From contig CAWAAT010000001.1 in NCBI GenBank assembly GCA_963780175.1, positions 62,001-126,000 on the forward strand: DNA of 64,000 nucleotides, given 5' to 3'. Below, piece after piece: positions 1 to 9,054 of this stretch. The notes below the pieces were generated by a model. The model did no database searches and was not told the DNA's origin. It was given only the letters and a program-made list of their open reading frames with translations. The position numbers and the translations under genes were made by a program. The stretch is from Brooklawnia sp963780175 (GTDB lineage: Bacteria; Actinomycetota; Actinomycetes; Propionibacteriales; Propionibacteriaceae). Every line of letters begins with the position of its first letter. The first letter of the stretch is position 1.

Positions 1-350
1 ACTACGGCTTCAAGGTCGTCATCGGCTCGCGCTTCGCAGACATCTTCCGTGGCAACTCCGGCAAGGCCGGGTTGCTCATCGCGCTGGTGAGTCAGGACGA
101 CGTCGAGGCCTTGTGGGACTACATCGAGGCCGAGCCGGGCCGTCAGTTGACCGTCGACCTGCCCAGCCGCACGATCACAGCCGGTGAGCGCAGCTTCGGA
201 TTCCAGATCGACGACTACACGGCCAGTCGGCTGCTCGAGGGGTTGGACGACATCGGCTCGACCCTGAGGCACGCAGACGAGATCGCTGCCTTCGAGGCGC
301 GCCGCCCCAGCTTCAAGCCCACCACCCTGCCCATGAGGGTTGCTGACTGA
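1..350 (+). CDS. leuD: 3-isopropylmalate dehydratase small subunit (LeuD), 3' part
   Basis: This is the C-terminal part of LeuD, whose 5' end lies before the window. The frame is open from base 3. It begins with YGFKVVIGSRFADIFRGNSG, the conserved LeuD block in which the swivel-domain residues SRFADIFRGNSGK shape the substrate pocket. LeuC and LeuD together isomerise 2- to 3-isopropylmalate in leucine biosynthesis in the cytoplasm. The C-terminal tail (TLRHADEIAAFEARRPSFKP) is typical of bacterial LeuD. The stop lies 3 bases before the start of the following acyltransferase, so the two are probably co-transcribed. No terminator is visible between them. Confidence 0.93.
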   Translation, partial: YGFKVVIGSRFADIFRGNSGKAGLLIALVSQDDVEALWDYIEAEPGRQLTVDLPSRTITAGERSFGFQIDDYTASRLLEGLDDIGSTLRHADEIAAFEARRPSFKPTTLPMRVAD

Positions 351-353
351 GCG

Positions 354-1154
354 ATGCGGCCCGAGACCAGTCCCGGGACCATCGACAACCCGAAGCGCTA
401 CCGGGGTGAACTCGGACGTCACAACACCGAGCCCACGTCGAGGACCCTCAGGTGGCTCGCGGTGGTGTTGCGCCACGTTCTGAGACTGGTCATCACGGCG
501 GAGGTGCGGGGTGGCGAGAACATCCCCCGAAGTGGGCCGGTGATCTTCGTACCCAACCACATCAGTTCCCTCGATCCCCCTGTGGTGGGGGTGGCCCTGG
601 CCTATCAGGGACGGTGGCCGCACTTCCTGGCCCGGGCGAACCTGTTCGACGTGCCGATCGTCGGTCGTCTGCTGCGCAACGCCGACCAGATCCCGGTGTA
701 CCGGGGCAGTACACAGGCCCGGGAGGCCCTCGTCGCGGCCGACGCCGCCCTGGCGCAGGGGCGGGCCCTGGTCATCTACCCCGAGGGAACCATCACCTTC
801 GACCCCCAGGAGTGGCCGATGGCCGGCCACACCGGGGCGGCCCGGCTGGCACTGCGCACCGGGGCTCCCGTAGTACCCATCGGACAGTGGGGTGCCAGTC
901 TCGTCCTGCCGCCGCGCAAGATCCGCCCGCTGCGGCCACGTCGCGCCACGGCCACCCTCATCTGCGGTCGACCGGTTGACCTGTCCGACCTGGGTCAGGC
1001 TTGGAGTGACAAGGCTGCGGTCAGTGAGGCGACGCTCCGCATCATGGACGCGATCACCGCCGTGACCGAGCAGGCCAGGGGCGAATCCGCGCCCGCTGAC
1101 AGGTGGCACCCGGCTCTGGCGAGGCGAGTGCCGCGCGCCGAGGCCATCCGCTGA
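354..1154 (+). CDS. plsC: 1-acyl-sn-glycerol-3-phosphate acyltransferase (PlsC family)
   Basis: A 266-residue PlsC/LPLAT-family acyltransferase. The catalytic NH(x4)D motif is visible as NHISSLD (His about residue 69, Asp about 74). The glycerophosphate-binding YPEGT block lies near residue 140, and a third conserved block (GAPVVPIGQWG) follows. A hydrophobic segment at about residues 32-48 (WLAVVLRHVLRLVI) would attach it to the inner face of the membrane. The family moves an acyl chain onto lysophosphatidic acid in phospholipid synthesis, but individual members can use other acceptors, so the exact substrate is not proven. In many actinobacteria this gene sits between leuCD and ddl, often together with gpsA; gpsA is absent here. 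Confidence 0.87.
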   Translation: MRPETSPGTIDNPKRYRGELGRHNTEPTSRTLRWLAVVLRHVLRLVITAEVRGGENIPRSGPVIFVPNHISSLDPPVVGVALAYQGRWPHFLARANLFDVPIVGRLLRNADQIPVYRGSTQAREALVAADAALAQGRALVIYPEGTITFDPQEWPMAGHTGAARLALRTGAPVVPIGQWGASLVLPPRKIRPLRPRRATATLICGRPVDLSDLGQAWSDKAAVSEATLRIMDAITAVTEQARGESAPADRWHPALARRVPRAEAIR

Positions 1155-1228
1155 GGCCCGGCGGATGACCGGCAAAGCCGGCGTCCGGAGGGGTTGTAGG
1201 GTGAACCCGAACGTCGGAGAGGAAGACA

Positions 1229-2356
1229 ATGGCAGCACACCGCCCACGCGTCGCGCTCGTTTTCGGGGGCCAGAGCACGGAACACCAGATCTCCTGTCTG
1301 ACCGCGGCGGGCGTAGCCAAGGCCATCGACACCGAACGGTTCGACGTGCACGGCATCGGCATCTCGCAGGCAGGCACCTGGCACCGGATGAGCCTGTCCG
1401 ACATCGCTGCCATGCACACCGAGTCTCGCGTCCTACCCCACCTGGACGACAACCGGCCTCGGGCGTCCCTGCTTCGCGACAGCGACGGCATCGAACTGGT
1501 CACCCACGACGACGGACGGCTGGTCGACGCCACCGGACTGGATGTCGCGTTGTCGGTGCTGCATGGACCGTACGGTGAGGACGGCACCATCCAGGGCTAC
1601 TTCGAGATGCTCGGGCTGCCGTATGTCGGATCGGGAGTGGCGGCGAGCGCGATCGGCATGGACAAACACCTGATGAAGGTGGCGCTGTCGGCCGCCGGCA
1701 TCCCGACCGGGCCCTACGAGGTGATCGCTCCGTGGATGTGGGAGCAGGACGCCGAGGCCTGCTGCGAGCGGGTCACCCGAAACCTGACCTACCCCGTTTT
1801 CGTCAAGCCGGCACGCGGCGGTTCGTCGGTCGGCATCGTGCGCGTCACCGATCCTGACACTCTGGTCGCTGCCGTCGAACTGGCCCGCACATTCGACCCC
1901 AAGGTGATCGTCGAGCAAGGATTCGTGGGTGCTCGGGAGATCGAGTGCGCCGTCCTTGGACCGACGCGTGATTCGTCGACGCCGCGGGTCTCCTTGCCCG
2001 GTGAGATCGTGGTGCACACCGAGACCGGCTTCTACGACTTCGAGGCGAAATACCTGCCATCGGCGGGGCAGGTCGACCTCCGCATTCCCGCAGACCTGGA
2101 CGCCGATCTCACCGCGTCCGTGCAGGCGATGGCCAGTGCGAGTTTCCGGGCGCTGGAGGCCGAGGGCCTGTCGCGCGTCGACACCTTCGTGACCCCGCAG
2201 GGTGAGGTGTTCGTCAACGAGGTGAACACGATGCCGGGTTTCACCGAGCTCTCGATGTTCCCGAGCCTGTGGCAGGTCACCGGTCTGGACTACCGCGGCC
2301 TGATCACCGACCTCATCGAACAGGCGCTGAACCGTCCGAACAGCGTCGTTCGTTAG
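1229..2356 (+). CDS. ddl: D-alanine--D-alanine ligase
   Basis: A 375-residue ATP-grasp ligase that joins two D-alanines to make the terminal dipeptide of the peptidoglycan stem peptide. Visible family blocks are the N-terminal VALVFGGQSTEHQIS, the HGPYGEDGTIQGYFE block, the ATP-grasp loop KPARGGSSVG and the C-terminal metal-binding EVNTMPGFT at about residue 330. The chosen ATG has a good ribosome site (GGAGAGGAAG, about 1216-1225) and gives the standard length. A TAGGGT hexamer at 1197-1202 is a possible -10 element. It is followed 10 bases later by thiL, so the two probably share a transcript. Confidence 0.96.
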   Translation: MAAHRPRVALVFGGQSTEHQISCLTAAGVAKAIDTERFDVHGIGISQAGTWHRMSLSDIAAMHTESRVLPHLDDNRPRASLLRDSDGIELVTHDDGRLVDATGLDVALSVLHGPYGEDGTIQGYFEMLGLPYVGSGVAASAIGMDKHLMKVALSAAGIPTGPYEVIAPWMWEQDAEACCERVTRNLTYPVFVKPARGGSSVGIVRVTDPDTLVAAVELARTFDPKVIVEQGFVGAREIECAVLGPTRDSSTPRVSLPGEIVVHTETGFYDFEAKYLPSAGQVDLRIPADLDADLTASVQAMASASFRALEAEGLSRVDTFVTPQGEVFVNEVNTMPGFTELSMFPSLWQVTGLDYRGLITDLIEQALNRPNSVVR

Positions 2357-2366
2357 CGAGACGAGC

Positions 2367-3348
2367 ATGACACCCTCGGCCCCGGAGCCGCGCACTGTTG
2401 GTGAGGCGGGGGAGTTCGGCCTCATCGGTCATCTCACCCGCCGCCTGAGCCTGCCCACCTCGGTCTCGGTCGGGCCCGGTGACGACGCCGCGGTCTTCCT
2501 CGTCAACGGATCGGCCGTCACCAGTGTCGACATGCTCGTCGAGGGGGTGCACTTCAGGCGGGACTGGTCAAGTGCAGAGGACGTGGGCCGACAAGGCGGT
2601 GGCGGTCAACGTGTCGGATCTGGAGGCCATGGGGGCGACTCCGGTCGCCATGGTCATCGCCCTCGGGCTTCCATCGGATCTTCCCTTCAGCTGGGTCAAG
2701 GAGTTCATGACCGGCGTGCGCGAAGAGGCTGAACTGGCCGGGGTGGCGCTGGTGGGGGGCGACATGAGCACCGCCAGGGACGTGACGATCTCGGTGACGG
2801 TGATCGGTGAGACCGGCGGTCGGCCTCCGGTGCTTCGCTCCGGCGCGCGGGCCGGCCAGGTGGTGGCCGTGCGCGGCAGGCTCGGCTGGGCCGGCGCCGG
2901 ACTGGCAGCACTGGGACGAGGCTTCCGGTCGCCGCGAGCCGCCGTGGATGCTCAGCGCGTTCCGCAGGTCCCCTACGGTGCTGGACGCCAGGCGGCTCGC
3001 GCCGGCGCCAGCGCCATGATCGACGTCTCGGACGGGTTGCTGGCCGATCTTGGTCATATCGTCGACGCCAGCGGTGTCAGCATCGACCTCGAGTCGGCGA
3101 GGTTCACTCTCGCCGAGCCTGTCAAGGCGGTGGCTGCTGCCATCAACGCCGACCCGCTGGGCTTCGTCCTCGCCGGGGGCGAGGACCATGCGCTGGCCGC
3201 CACGTTCGAGGCCGGGACCGTGCCCGGCGACTGGGACGTCGTGGGGCGGGTCGTCGATGCCGATCCGCAGGCAGGTCCGCAGGTGCTGGTCGACGGGCGG
3301 CCGTGGGAGGGGCAGAGCGGCTGGACGCACTTCCGGGGCAAGCGCTGA
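2367..3348 (+). CDS. thiL: Thiamine-monophosphate kinase, interrupted by one frameshift
   Basis: ThiL phosphorylates thiamine monophosphate to thiamine diphosphate. The N-terminal part (GEFGLIGHLTRR, GPGDDAAVF, and VDMLVEGVHF with metal-binding aspartates) is read from the ATG at 2367. At about 2590 the frame changes by +1, and the rest continues as AVAVNVSDLEAMGATP, GGDMS, MIDVSDGLLADL and GGEDHALAAT, all ThiL signatures. Removing one base near 2592 joins the halves into the usual AEDVG-R-KAVAVNVSDL sequence at normal family length (about 326 residues). The break is therefore best explained by one extra base, either a sequencing error or a very recent mutation. Both parts keep intact motifs, with no other sign of decay. 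Confidence 0.88.
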
Positions 3349-3417
3349 GCACGGTGATCACCGTCGCCCCGGCGTGGTCGATCCGGTCGGGTCCATCCGC
3401 TGAGGTAATCTGCCCCC

Positions 3418-5919
3418 ATGGCGACCCGCGCGTCTTCCCCGGCGCGGCCTCGTAGTTCTTCGTCTCGCCTCAGTGCGACGAAGCCGTCGAGTTCGCGCGC
3501 GTCTGGAAGTTCAACCACATCCAAGCCTCGTCAGGTGAGCCGGACGAGGACCTCGCCGACTCGTCCCAACGTGGTGGTCAGGACCGCCGCCAGTATCTGG
3601 CGGGGGCTGGCGCGCGGTCTGGGCGGGCTGGCACGCGGTCTGGGCGGCAGCGTGCAGAGCATCGACCCGGCGGTTCGCCGAGACGGTGTGGGACTGGGAC
3701 TGTTCTGCTTGGCGGTCCTGGTGGCAGCGTCGTTCTGGTTCTCGATGCCTGGCCTGATGGGGGAGTGGCTGAGGCTCGGCGTGGCCTCCCTGGTCGGGTT
3801 GACCTCCTACGCGGTGCCCGTCCTCCTGCTCGCGATGAGCTTCCGCACGCTGCGCAACCCCTTGAACAACGGGCCGGCCGGGCGGCAGGTGGTCGGCTGG
3901 ACCGTCTTCCTGTTCGGCCTCCAGGGCATCGTCAACCTCACTCACATACCGCTGCCGGCGCCGTCCGACCCCGAACTCATGCGCAGCCACGGGGGTATCG
4001 TCGGTTACGTCGCCAGTTCGATGATGAGCCAGCTGTTGCCGGTCTGGTTGGCGGCGTTCGTGCTCGCGCTGATCGGGTTGTTCGGGCTCATCATCATCAT
4101 CGGCAAACCCATCAACGAGTGGGTCGAGCTCTTCAGGGGCGTCATCGACTGGACTACCGCCAGGATTGAGGCCCGCCGTGAGGCCAGAGCGGAGCGACTG
4201 CGATTCGGTGTCGACCAGGCTTACGACACCCCGTTGGTCGAGGAGCACGAGCTCGAGGCGGCCGAACCGGCGCTGGCGCTCGAGGCGGGCACCGACGCAC
4301 ACTCCCAGCAGGTCAGCGAACCCGAACAACCCCCACTGCCGGGCCCCAAGGCCAAGGTGCGCACGGGCCGGCCCGCCCGTGAGCCGGAACTCGAGGCCCC
4401 GCCACACACGTCCGCCCCGCAGCGGGTGGAGCAGTTGGCGCTGTCCGGGGACATCGTCTATACGCTGCCAGATTCCGCCCTGCTGCGGCCGGGCAGCGTG
4501 CCCAAGGCGCGCACCGAGGCGTCGGACGCCATCGTCGGCAAACTGCAGGACGTCTTCTCCGAATTCGACATCGACGCTCGGGTCACCGGCTACACCCGCG
4601 GCCCGACCGTCACCCGGTACCAGATCGAGGTCGGTACCGGGGTCAAGGTTGAGAAGGTCACCGCGCTGAGCAAGAACATCGCCTACGCCGTCGCCTCACC
4701 GGACGTGCGCATCCTCAGCCCCATCCCGGGACGTTCCGCCATCGGTATCGAGATCCCGAACCGGGACAAGGAGGTTGTCTCGCTGGGTGATGTGCTCCGC
4801 AGCCAGAAGGCCCGGAACGACCACCACCCACTGACCGTGGGGCTGGGCAAGGACGTCGAGGGCGGCTACGTCGTCGCCAACGTGGCCAAGATGCCTCACC
4901 TGCTGGTCGCCGGCGCCACCGGCTCGGGCAAGTCAAGCTTCATCAACTCGCTGATCACCTCGGTGATGATGCGCTCCACACCCGACGAGGTGCGGATGAT
5001 GCTGGTCGACCCCAAGCGGGTGGAACTCAATCACTACGAGGGCATCCCGCACCTTGTCACGCCGATCATCACCAACCCGAAGAAGGCCGCGGACGCGCTG
5101 CAGTGGGTGGTGCGCGAGATGGACCAGCGCTACGACGACCTGGCCGCCTTCGGGTTCCGTCACGTGGACGACTTCAACAAGGCGATCCGCGCCGGGCAGG
5201 TGAGACTCCCACCGGGCAGCGAACGAGTGCTGACGCCCTATCCCTACCTGATGGTGGTCGTCGACGAGTTGGCCGACCTGATGATGGTCGCCCCCCGCGA
5301 CGTCGAGGACTCCATCGTGCGGATCACCCAGCTCGCCCGTGCAGCCGGCATCCATCTGGTGCTGGCGACCCAGCGTCCCTCGATCGACGTGGTGACCGGC
5401 CTCATCAAGGCCAACGTGCCATCCCGACTGGCGTTCGCCACCAGTTCGATGACCGACTCACGGGTCATCCTCGACCAGCCGGGCGCCGAGAAACTGGTGG
5501 GCCAGGGCGACGGTCTGTTCCTACCGATGGGTGCGTCCAAGCCCATGCGTGTGCAGGGTGCGTGGGTGACCGAGGCCGAGATCCGCGACGTCGTCGAGTT
5601 CGTCAAGGCCCAACTCGCTCCGCAGTACCGCGAGGACGTCTCCGAGGCCACCGAGCAGGCCCCGAAGGTGGCCGAGGACATCGGCGACGACCTGGAGTTG
5701 GTGCTGGACGCCGCCCGGCACGTCATCGAACTGCAGCTCGGCTCGACCTCGATGCTGCAACGCAAGCTGCGGATCGGTTTCGCCAAGGCGGGACGCATCA
5801 TGGACATCCTGGAGAACCGGGGAGTCGTGGGTCCATCGGAGGGCAGCAAACCGCGCGAGGTTCTCGTCACACCCGAAGCCCTGGACGAGGTGCTGGCCAG
5901 TCTGGCAGGGGGATCATGA
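3418..5919 (+). CDS. ftsK: DNA translocase FtsK
   Basis: An 833-residue FtsK/SpoIIIE translocase that pumps chromosomal DNA through the division septum. The order is a basic Ser/Arg-rich N-terminus, about four membrane segments (residues roughly 95-240), a Glu/Pro-rich linker, and then the motor. The Walker A motif GATGSGKSS is at about residues 499-507 and Walker B is VVVDELADLMM. The ATQRPS motif follows, and a C-terminal winged-helix gamma domain (STSMLQRKLRIGFAKAGRIMDILE) recognises DNA polarity sequences. LARGLGG is duplicated in tandem near residue 65. A TAATCT hexamer at 3406-3411, only 6 bases before the ATG, suggests a leaderless transcript. The stop overlaps the rimO start as ATGA. 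Confidence 0.95.
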   Translation: MATRASSPARPRSSSSRLSATKPSSSRASGSSTTSKPRQVSRTRTSPTRPNVVVRTAASIWRGLARGLGGLARGLGGSVQSIDPAVRRDGVGLGLFCLAVLVAASFWFSMPGLMGEWLRLGVASLVGLTSYAVPVLLLAMSFRTLRNPLNNGPAGRQVVGWTVFLFGLQGIVNLTHIPLPAPSDPELMRSHGGIVGYVASSMMSQLLPVWLAAFVLALIGLFGLIIIIGKPINEWVELFRGVIDWTTARIEARREARAERLRFGVDQAYDTPLVEEHELEAAEPALALEAGTDAHSQQVSEPEQPPLPGPKAKVRTGRPAREPELEAPPHTSAPQRVEQLALSGDIVYTLPDSALLRPGSVPKARTEASDAIVGKLQDVFSEFDIDARVTGYTRGPTVTRYQIEVGTGVKVEKVTALSKNIAYAVASPDVRILSPIPGRSAIGIEIPNRDKEVVSLGDVLRSQKARNDHHPLTVGLGKDVEGGYVVANVAKMPHLLVAGATGSGKSSFINSLITSVMMRSTPDEVRMMLVDPKRVELNHYEGIPHLVTPIITNPKKAADALQWVVREMDQRYDDLAAFGFRHVDDFNKAIRAGQVRLPPGSERVLTPYPYLMVVVDELADLMMVAPRDVEDSIVRITQLARAAGIHLVLATQRPSIDVVTGLIKANVPSRLAFATSSMTDSRVILDQPGAEKLVGQGDGLFLPMGASKPMRVQGAWVTEAEIRDVVEFVKAQLAPQYREDVSEATEQAPKVAEDIGDDLELVLDAARHVIELQLGSTSMLQRKLRIGFAKAGRIMDILENRGVVGPSEGSKPREVLVTPEALDEVLASLAGGS

Positions 5920-7393
5920 CGACTTCGGTGCATCTGGTGAGCCTGGGCTGCTCGCGCAATGACGTCGATTCCGAGGAACTGGCGGGTCGTCTGGACGCCG
6001 AGGGGTTTCGGTTGGTGGCCGACCCGGATGCGGCCGACGTCATCATGGTCAACACCTGCGGCTTCATCGAGCAGGCCAAGAAGGACTCGATCGACACGCT
6101 GCTGGCCGCTGCGGATCACAAGCAGACCGGCCAGACCAAGGTGGTGGTGGCCGTTGGATGCATGGCCGAGCGCTACGGCCGCGAACTTGCCGATGCGCTG
6201 CCAGAGGCGGATGCGGTGCTGGGCTTCGACGACTACCCGCAGATCGCCAGCCGGCTGCAGGCCCTGTTGGGAGGGGCGCATCTCACCTCACACGTGCCCA
6301 CCGACCGGCGAACCCTGCTGCCGTTGATGCCCGTCGCACGGCAGGACGCTCATCTGGTGGTCCCGGGCCACGTAGCCGTGACTCAAGGCCTGGTCGGCGT
6401 GGAGTCGGGTGGTCATTGGATCTGCCGCCGGGGGTGGCTCCGGCGTCCGGCCCGCGGGTGCTGCGTCGACGGCTGCACGCTGGTCCGTTCGCGCCTGTGA
6501 AGATCGCGTCCGGGTGTGACCGTCGGTGCGCGTTCTGTGCGATCCCGTCGTTTCGTGGCGCGTACCTGTCCAGACCGCTGGACGAGGTGGTGACTGAGGC
6601 GCGCTGGCTGGTCGATCAGGGCGTCCGGGAGATCATGCTGGTCAGCGAGAACTCCTCGTCCTACGGCAAAGACCTGGGCGACAGGACGGCACTGGCCAGG
6701 CTGCTGATGCAACTGTCAGCGGTGGAGGGGTTGGACTGGATCAGGGTGAGCTACCTGCAGCCTGCCGAGATCACCCCGGGCATGCTGGAGGCGCTCGCGA
6801 CCACGCCCAAGGTCGTGCCCTACTTCGACCTGTCCTTCCAGCACGCGTCGGCAGCGGTGCTGCGCCGAATGAGACGTTTCGGTGATCCGGACAGCTTCCT
6901 CGATCTGATCGGCCGGGTGCGGGCGCTTTCGCCCGATGCTGGCATCCGCAGCAACGTCATCGTCGGTTTTCCTGGCGAGACCCAGGCTGACGTCCAGACG
7001 CTGTGCGACTTTCTCACAGAGGCCCGGATGGACGTTGTGGGGGTGTTCGGGTACTCGGACGAAGAGGGCACCGAGGGTGCGTCCCTGGCCGCCCACATCG
7101 AGCCCCAGGAGATCACCGCCCGGCTCGAGCACGTCAGCGAACTGGTCGACGAGCTGTGCAACCAGCGGGCCGAGGACCGAGTCGGTGAACGCGTCCGGGT
7201 GCTCATCGAGTCGGTGGCCCACGGCGAGGCCGTCGGCCGAGCCGCTCATCAGGGCCCCGAGGTTGACGGAACCACGAGCCTTCCCCTCAGGAATCCGTTG
7301 ACTGTGGGTGATTTGGTGGACGCGCAGGTCGTCGGCAGCATCGGGGTCGATCTCGTGGCGCAAGTGGTGGCGGTGGCCGCGCCGCTAGAGTGA
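5916..7393 (+). CDS. rimO: Ribosomal protein S12 methylthiotransferase RimO, one frameshift
   Basis: RimO is a radical-SAM enzyme that methylthiolates an aspartate of ribosomal protein S12. The N-terminal MTTase domain (VSLGCSRNDVDSE, VNTCGFIEQAKKDSI, VAVGCMAERYG) carries the three cysteines for the auxiliary cluster. It is read from the ATG at 5916, which overlaps the ftsK stop. Between about 6370 and 6415 the frame changes. The remainder carries the radical-SAM motif SGCDRRCAFCAIPSFRG, SNVIVGFPGET and a C-terminal TRAM domain. The break falls in the variable linker before LPPGVAPASGPRVLRRRL, so both catalytic halves are intact. One missing base (or two extra) restores a normal protein of about 490 residues. 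The ftsK-rimO-pgsA-cinA order is a standard actinobacterial operon. Confidence 0.9.
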
Positions 7394-7435
7394 ACCCAAC
7401 GACCCAGGCGCCCAGCCAGGGGTGAGGAGCACGTG

Positions 7436-8083
7436 ATGAGCCACGTTGAACGTGACGGACAGCCCGAGAAGCTCCTTGGTTTCACCTGGAACATTCCGAA
7501 CATCCTGACCATCATCCGCATGGTGCTCGTCCCGGTCTTCATGTGGGTATTCCTGGCGCATCCCGACGATCAGGGGTGGCGGTTGGCTGCCACTGCGGTG
7601 TTCGTGGTCGCCATCCTGACCGACAGCCTGGACGGTCACATCGCCCGCAAGTACGACCTGGTCACCAACTTCGGCAAGATCTGGGACTCGATCGCCGACA
7701 AGGCCCTGACCGGTATGGCGTTCGTGCTGCTGTCGATCGTCGGCGAACTGCCGTGGTGGATGACCATCATCATCCTCATCCGGGAGTGGGGGATCACCGG
7801 TCTGCGGTTCGCCGTCCTCAAGTACGGCGTGATGGCAGCCAACCGTGGCGGAAAGCTCAAGACCCTCGTCCAGTCGTTCGCGCTCATCGCATTCCTCATG
7901 TGGTTGCCCGATCTGGGGACGTGGTTCGTGGTCCTCAGATGGACGCTGATGTGGCTGGCTTTCGCACTGACCGTGTTCACCGGCGTTGACTACCTGCGTG
8001 AGGCTTACCGGCTTCGCAAGGCGTCCCTGGCGGCCGGTCATCCGGTCGACATCACCGGGGCAGCGAGTGACCCCACAGCCTGA
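7436..8083 (+). CDS. pgsA: CDP-diacylglycerol--glycerol-3-phosphate 3-phosphatidyltransferase
   Basis: An integral membrane CDP-alcohol phosphatidyltransferase, the first step towards phosphatidylglycerol and cardiolipin. The family signature D-G-x2-A-R-x8-G-x3-D-x3-D reads DGHIARKYDLVTNFGKIWDSIAD at about residues 65-88. Four or more hydrophobic segments surround it (for example IPNILTIIRMVLVPVFMWVFL near the N-terminus). The ATG at 7436 is preferred to the GTG three bases upstream because GAGGAG at 7424-7429 is then 6 bases away. The 3' end overlaps the cinA start by 17 bases, indicating translational coupling. Confidence 0.94.
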   Translation: MSHVERDGQPEKLLGFTWNIPNILTIIRMVLVPVFMWVFLAHPDDQGWRLAATAVFVVAILTDSLDGHIARKYDLVTNFGKIWDSIADKALTGMAFVLLSIVGELPWWMTIIILIREWGITGLRFAVLKYGVMAANRGGKLKTLVQSFALIAFLMWLPDLGTWFVVLRWTLMWLAFALTVFTGVDYLREAYRLRKASLAAGHPVDITGAASDPTA

Positions 8084-8582
8084 CGGGCCGTCACCTGCCG
8101 CAGCCGAGGCGATCAGGCTGCTCCTGCAATCCGGCTGGACGATCGCCACCTGCGAGTCGCTGACCGGTGGCGGAATCGGTGCGACGATCACCTCGGTGCC
8201 GGGTTCCTCTGCGGTCTTCCGCGGCGGACTGATCACCTACGCCCGGGATCTGAAGGTGAGCCTGGCCGGGGTGGACGCGGAGTTCGTCCGGCTTAACGGG
8301 GTGATCAACGAACACACCGCCAAGGACATGGCTCGGGGGGCGGCCGGTCGCTGTCGAGCCGATGTTGGCCTGTCCGCGACGGGTGTGGCCGGCCCGGACT
8401 GCGAGGACGGACACACCCCGGGCACCGTCTGGTTGGGTCTGGCTCTGCCTGCCTGCTACGTCGACCGACGTCGAGCCCGACCACTCCACCTGTCCGGCGA
8501 CCGGGCCCAGATCAGGAGCCAGACCATCGATGCGGCGCTGGCCTGGCTCATCGACTGCCTGGGTGAAAGCACCGCCGGGTGA
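8067..8582 (+). CDS. cinA: CinA C-terminal-domain protein (nicotinamide-nucleotide amidase type)
   Basis: A 171-residue stand-alone CinA C-terminal domain. Members of this family (PncC) deamidate nicotinamide mononucleotide to nicotinate mononucleotide in NAD salvage. Signature blocks are TCESLTGGGIGATITSVPGS, the FRGGLITYA block and ATGVAGPDCEDGHTPGTVWLGL. The GTG start at 8067 lies inside pgsA and gives a protein beginning just before the domain. The upstream N-terminal molybdopterin-like domain of full CinA is absent, as is usual for actinobacterial copies next to pgsA. It is followed by clgR after 96 bases. Confidence 0.92.
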   Translation: MTPQPDGPSPAAAEAIRLLLQSGWTIATCESLTGGGIGATITSVPGSSAVFRGGLITYARDLKVSLAGVDAEFVRLNGVINEHTAKDMARGAAGRCRADVGLSATGVAGPDCEDGHTPGTVWLGLALPACYVDRRRARPLHLSGDRAQIRSQTIDAALAWLIDCLGESTAG

Positions 8583-8678
8583 ACTGCGTCCTGTGACCAG
8601 GCCGGAATAAAGGGCAGATCGTGCCGCGTTGGGCAGGTGTGGTCGTCCAACCGGGGCGGCAGTCAAGGGGGAGACGAC

Positions 8679-8942
8679 ATGGCCGTGCTGGCTCGTGAAC
8701 TGCTTGGCGAGGTTTTGCGTACCGAGCGGATGCGGCAAGGCCGTACGTTGCGTGAGGTGTCGCTCGCGGCCAGGGTGAGCCTCGGTTACCTGTCAGAGGT
8801 GGAGCGAGGCCAGAAGGAAGCCTCCAGCGAACTGCTGCACTCGATCAGTCAGGCCCTGGGCCTGTCGTTGTCCACGGTCTACGCCTCGATGTCCCAGTTG
8901 TTCGCCGAGGCCGAGGCGCGGCGGACGGCCCTGGCTGCCTGA
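8679..8942 (+). CDS. clgR: ClgR-type XRE transcriptional regulator
   Basis: An 87-residue single-domain helix-turn-helix protein. The Xre fold covers residues 7-65, with the characteristic block TLREVSLAARVSLGYLSEVE followed by RGQKEASSELL. This is nearly invariant in ClgR of actinobacteria, where it activates clp protease and other stress genes. The conserved position after pgsA-cinA supports the call. A strong ribosome site (AGGGGGAGA, 8665-8673) precedes the ATG. Known ClgR proteins are themselves controlled by Clp proteolysis through C-terminal alanines, and this protein ends in Leu-Ala-Ala, consistent with that. Confidence 0.9.
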   Translation: MAVLARELLGEVLRTERMRQGRTLREVSLAARVSLGYLSEVERGQKEASSELLHSISQALGLSLSTVYASMSQLFAEAEARRTALAA

Positions 8943-9054
8943 CGGTTTCTCTCTGGGGCCTTGTGAACCCGAATCGGACCCAATCTGTTGGCGCTCTTCT
9001 AGGATGAGAGGGTCCTCGCACGGCTGCGACACCCCTTGATCACAGGAGTTCCAG

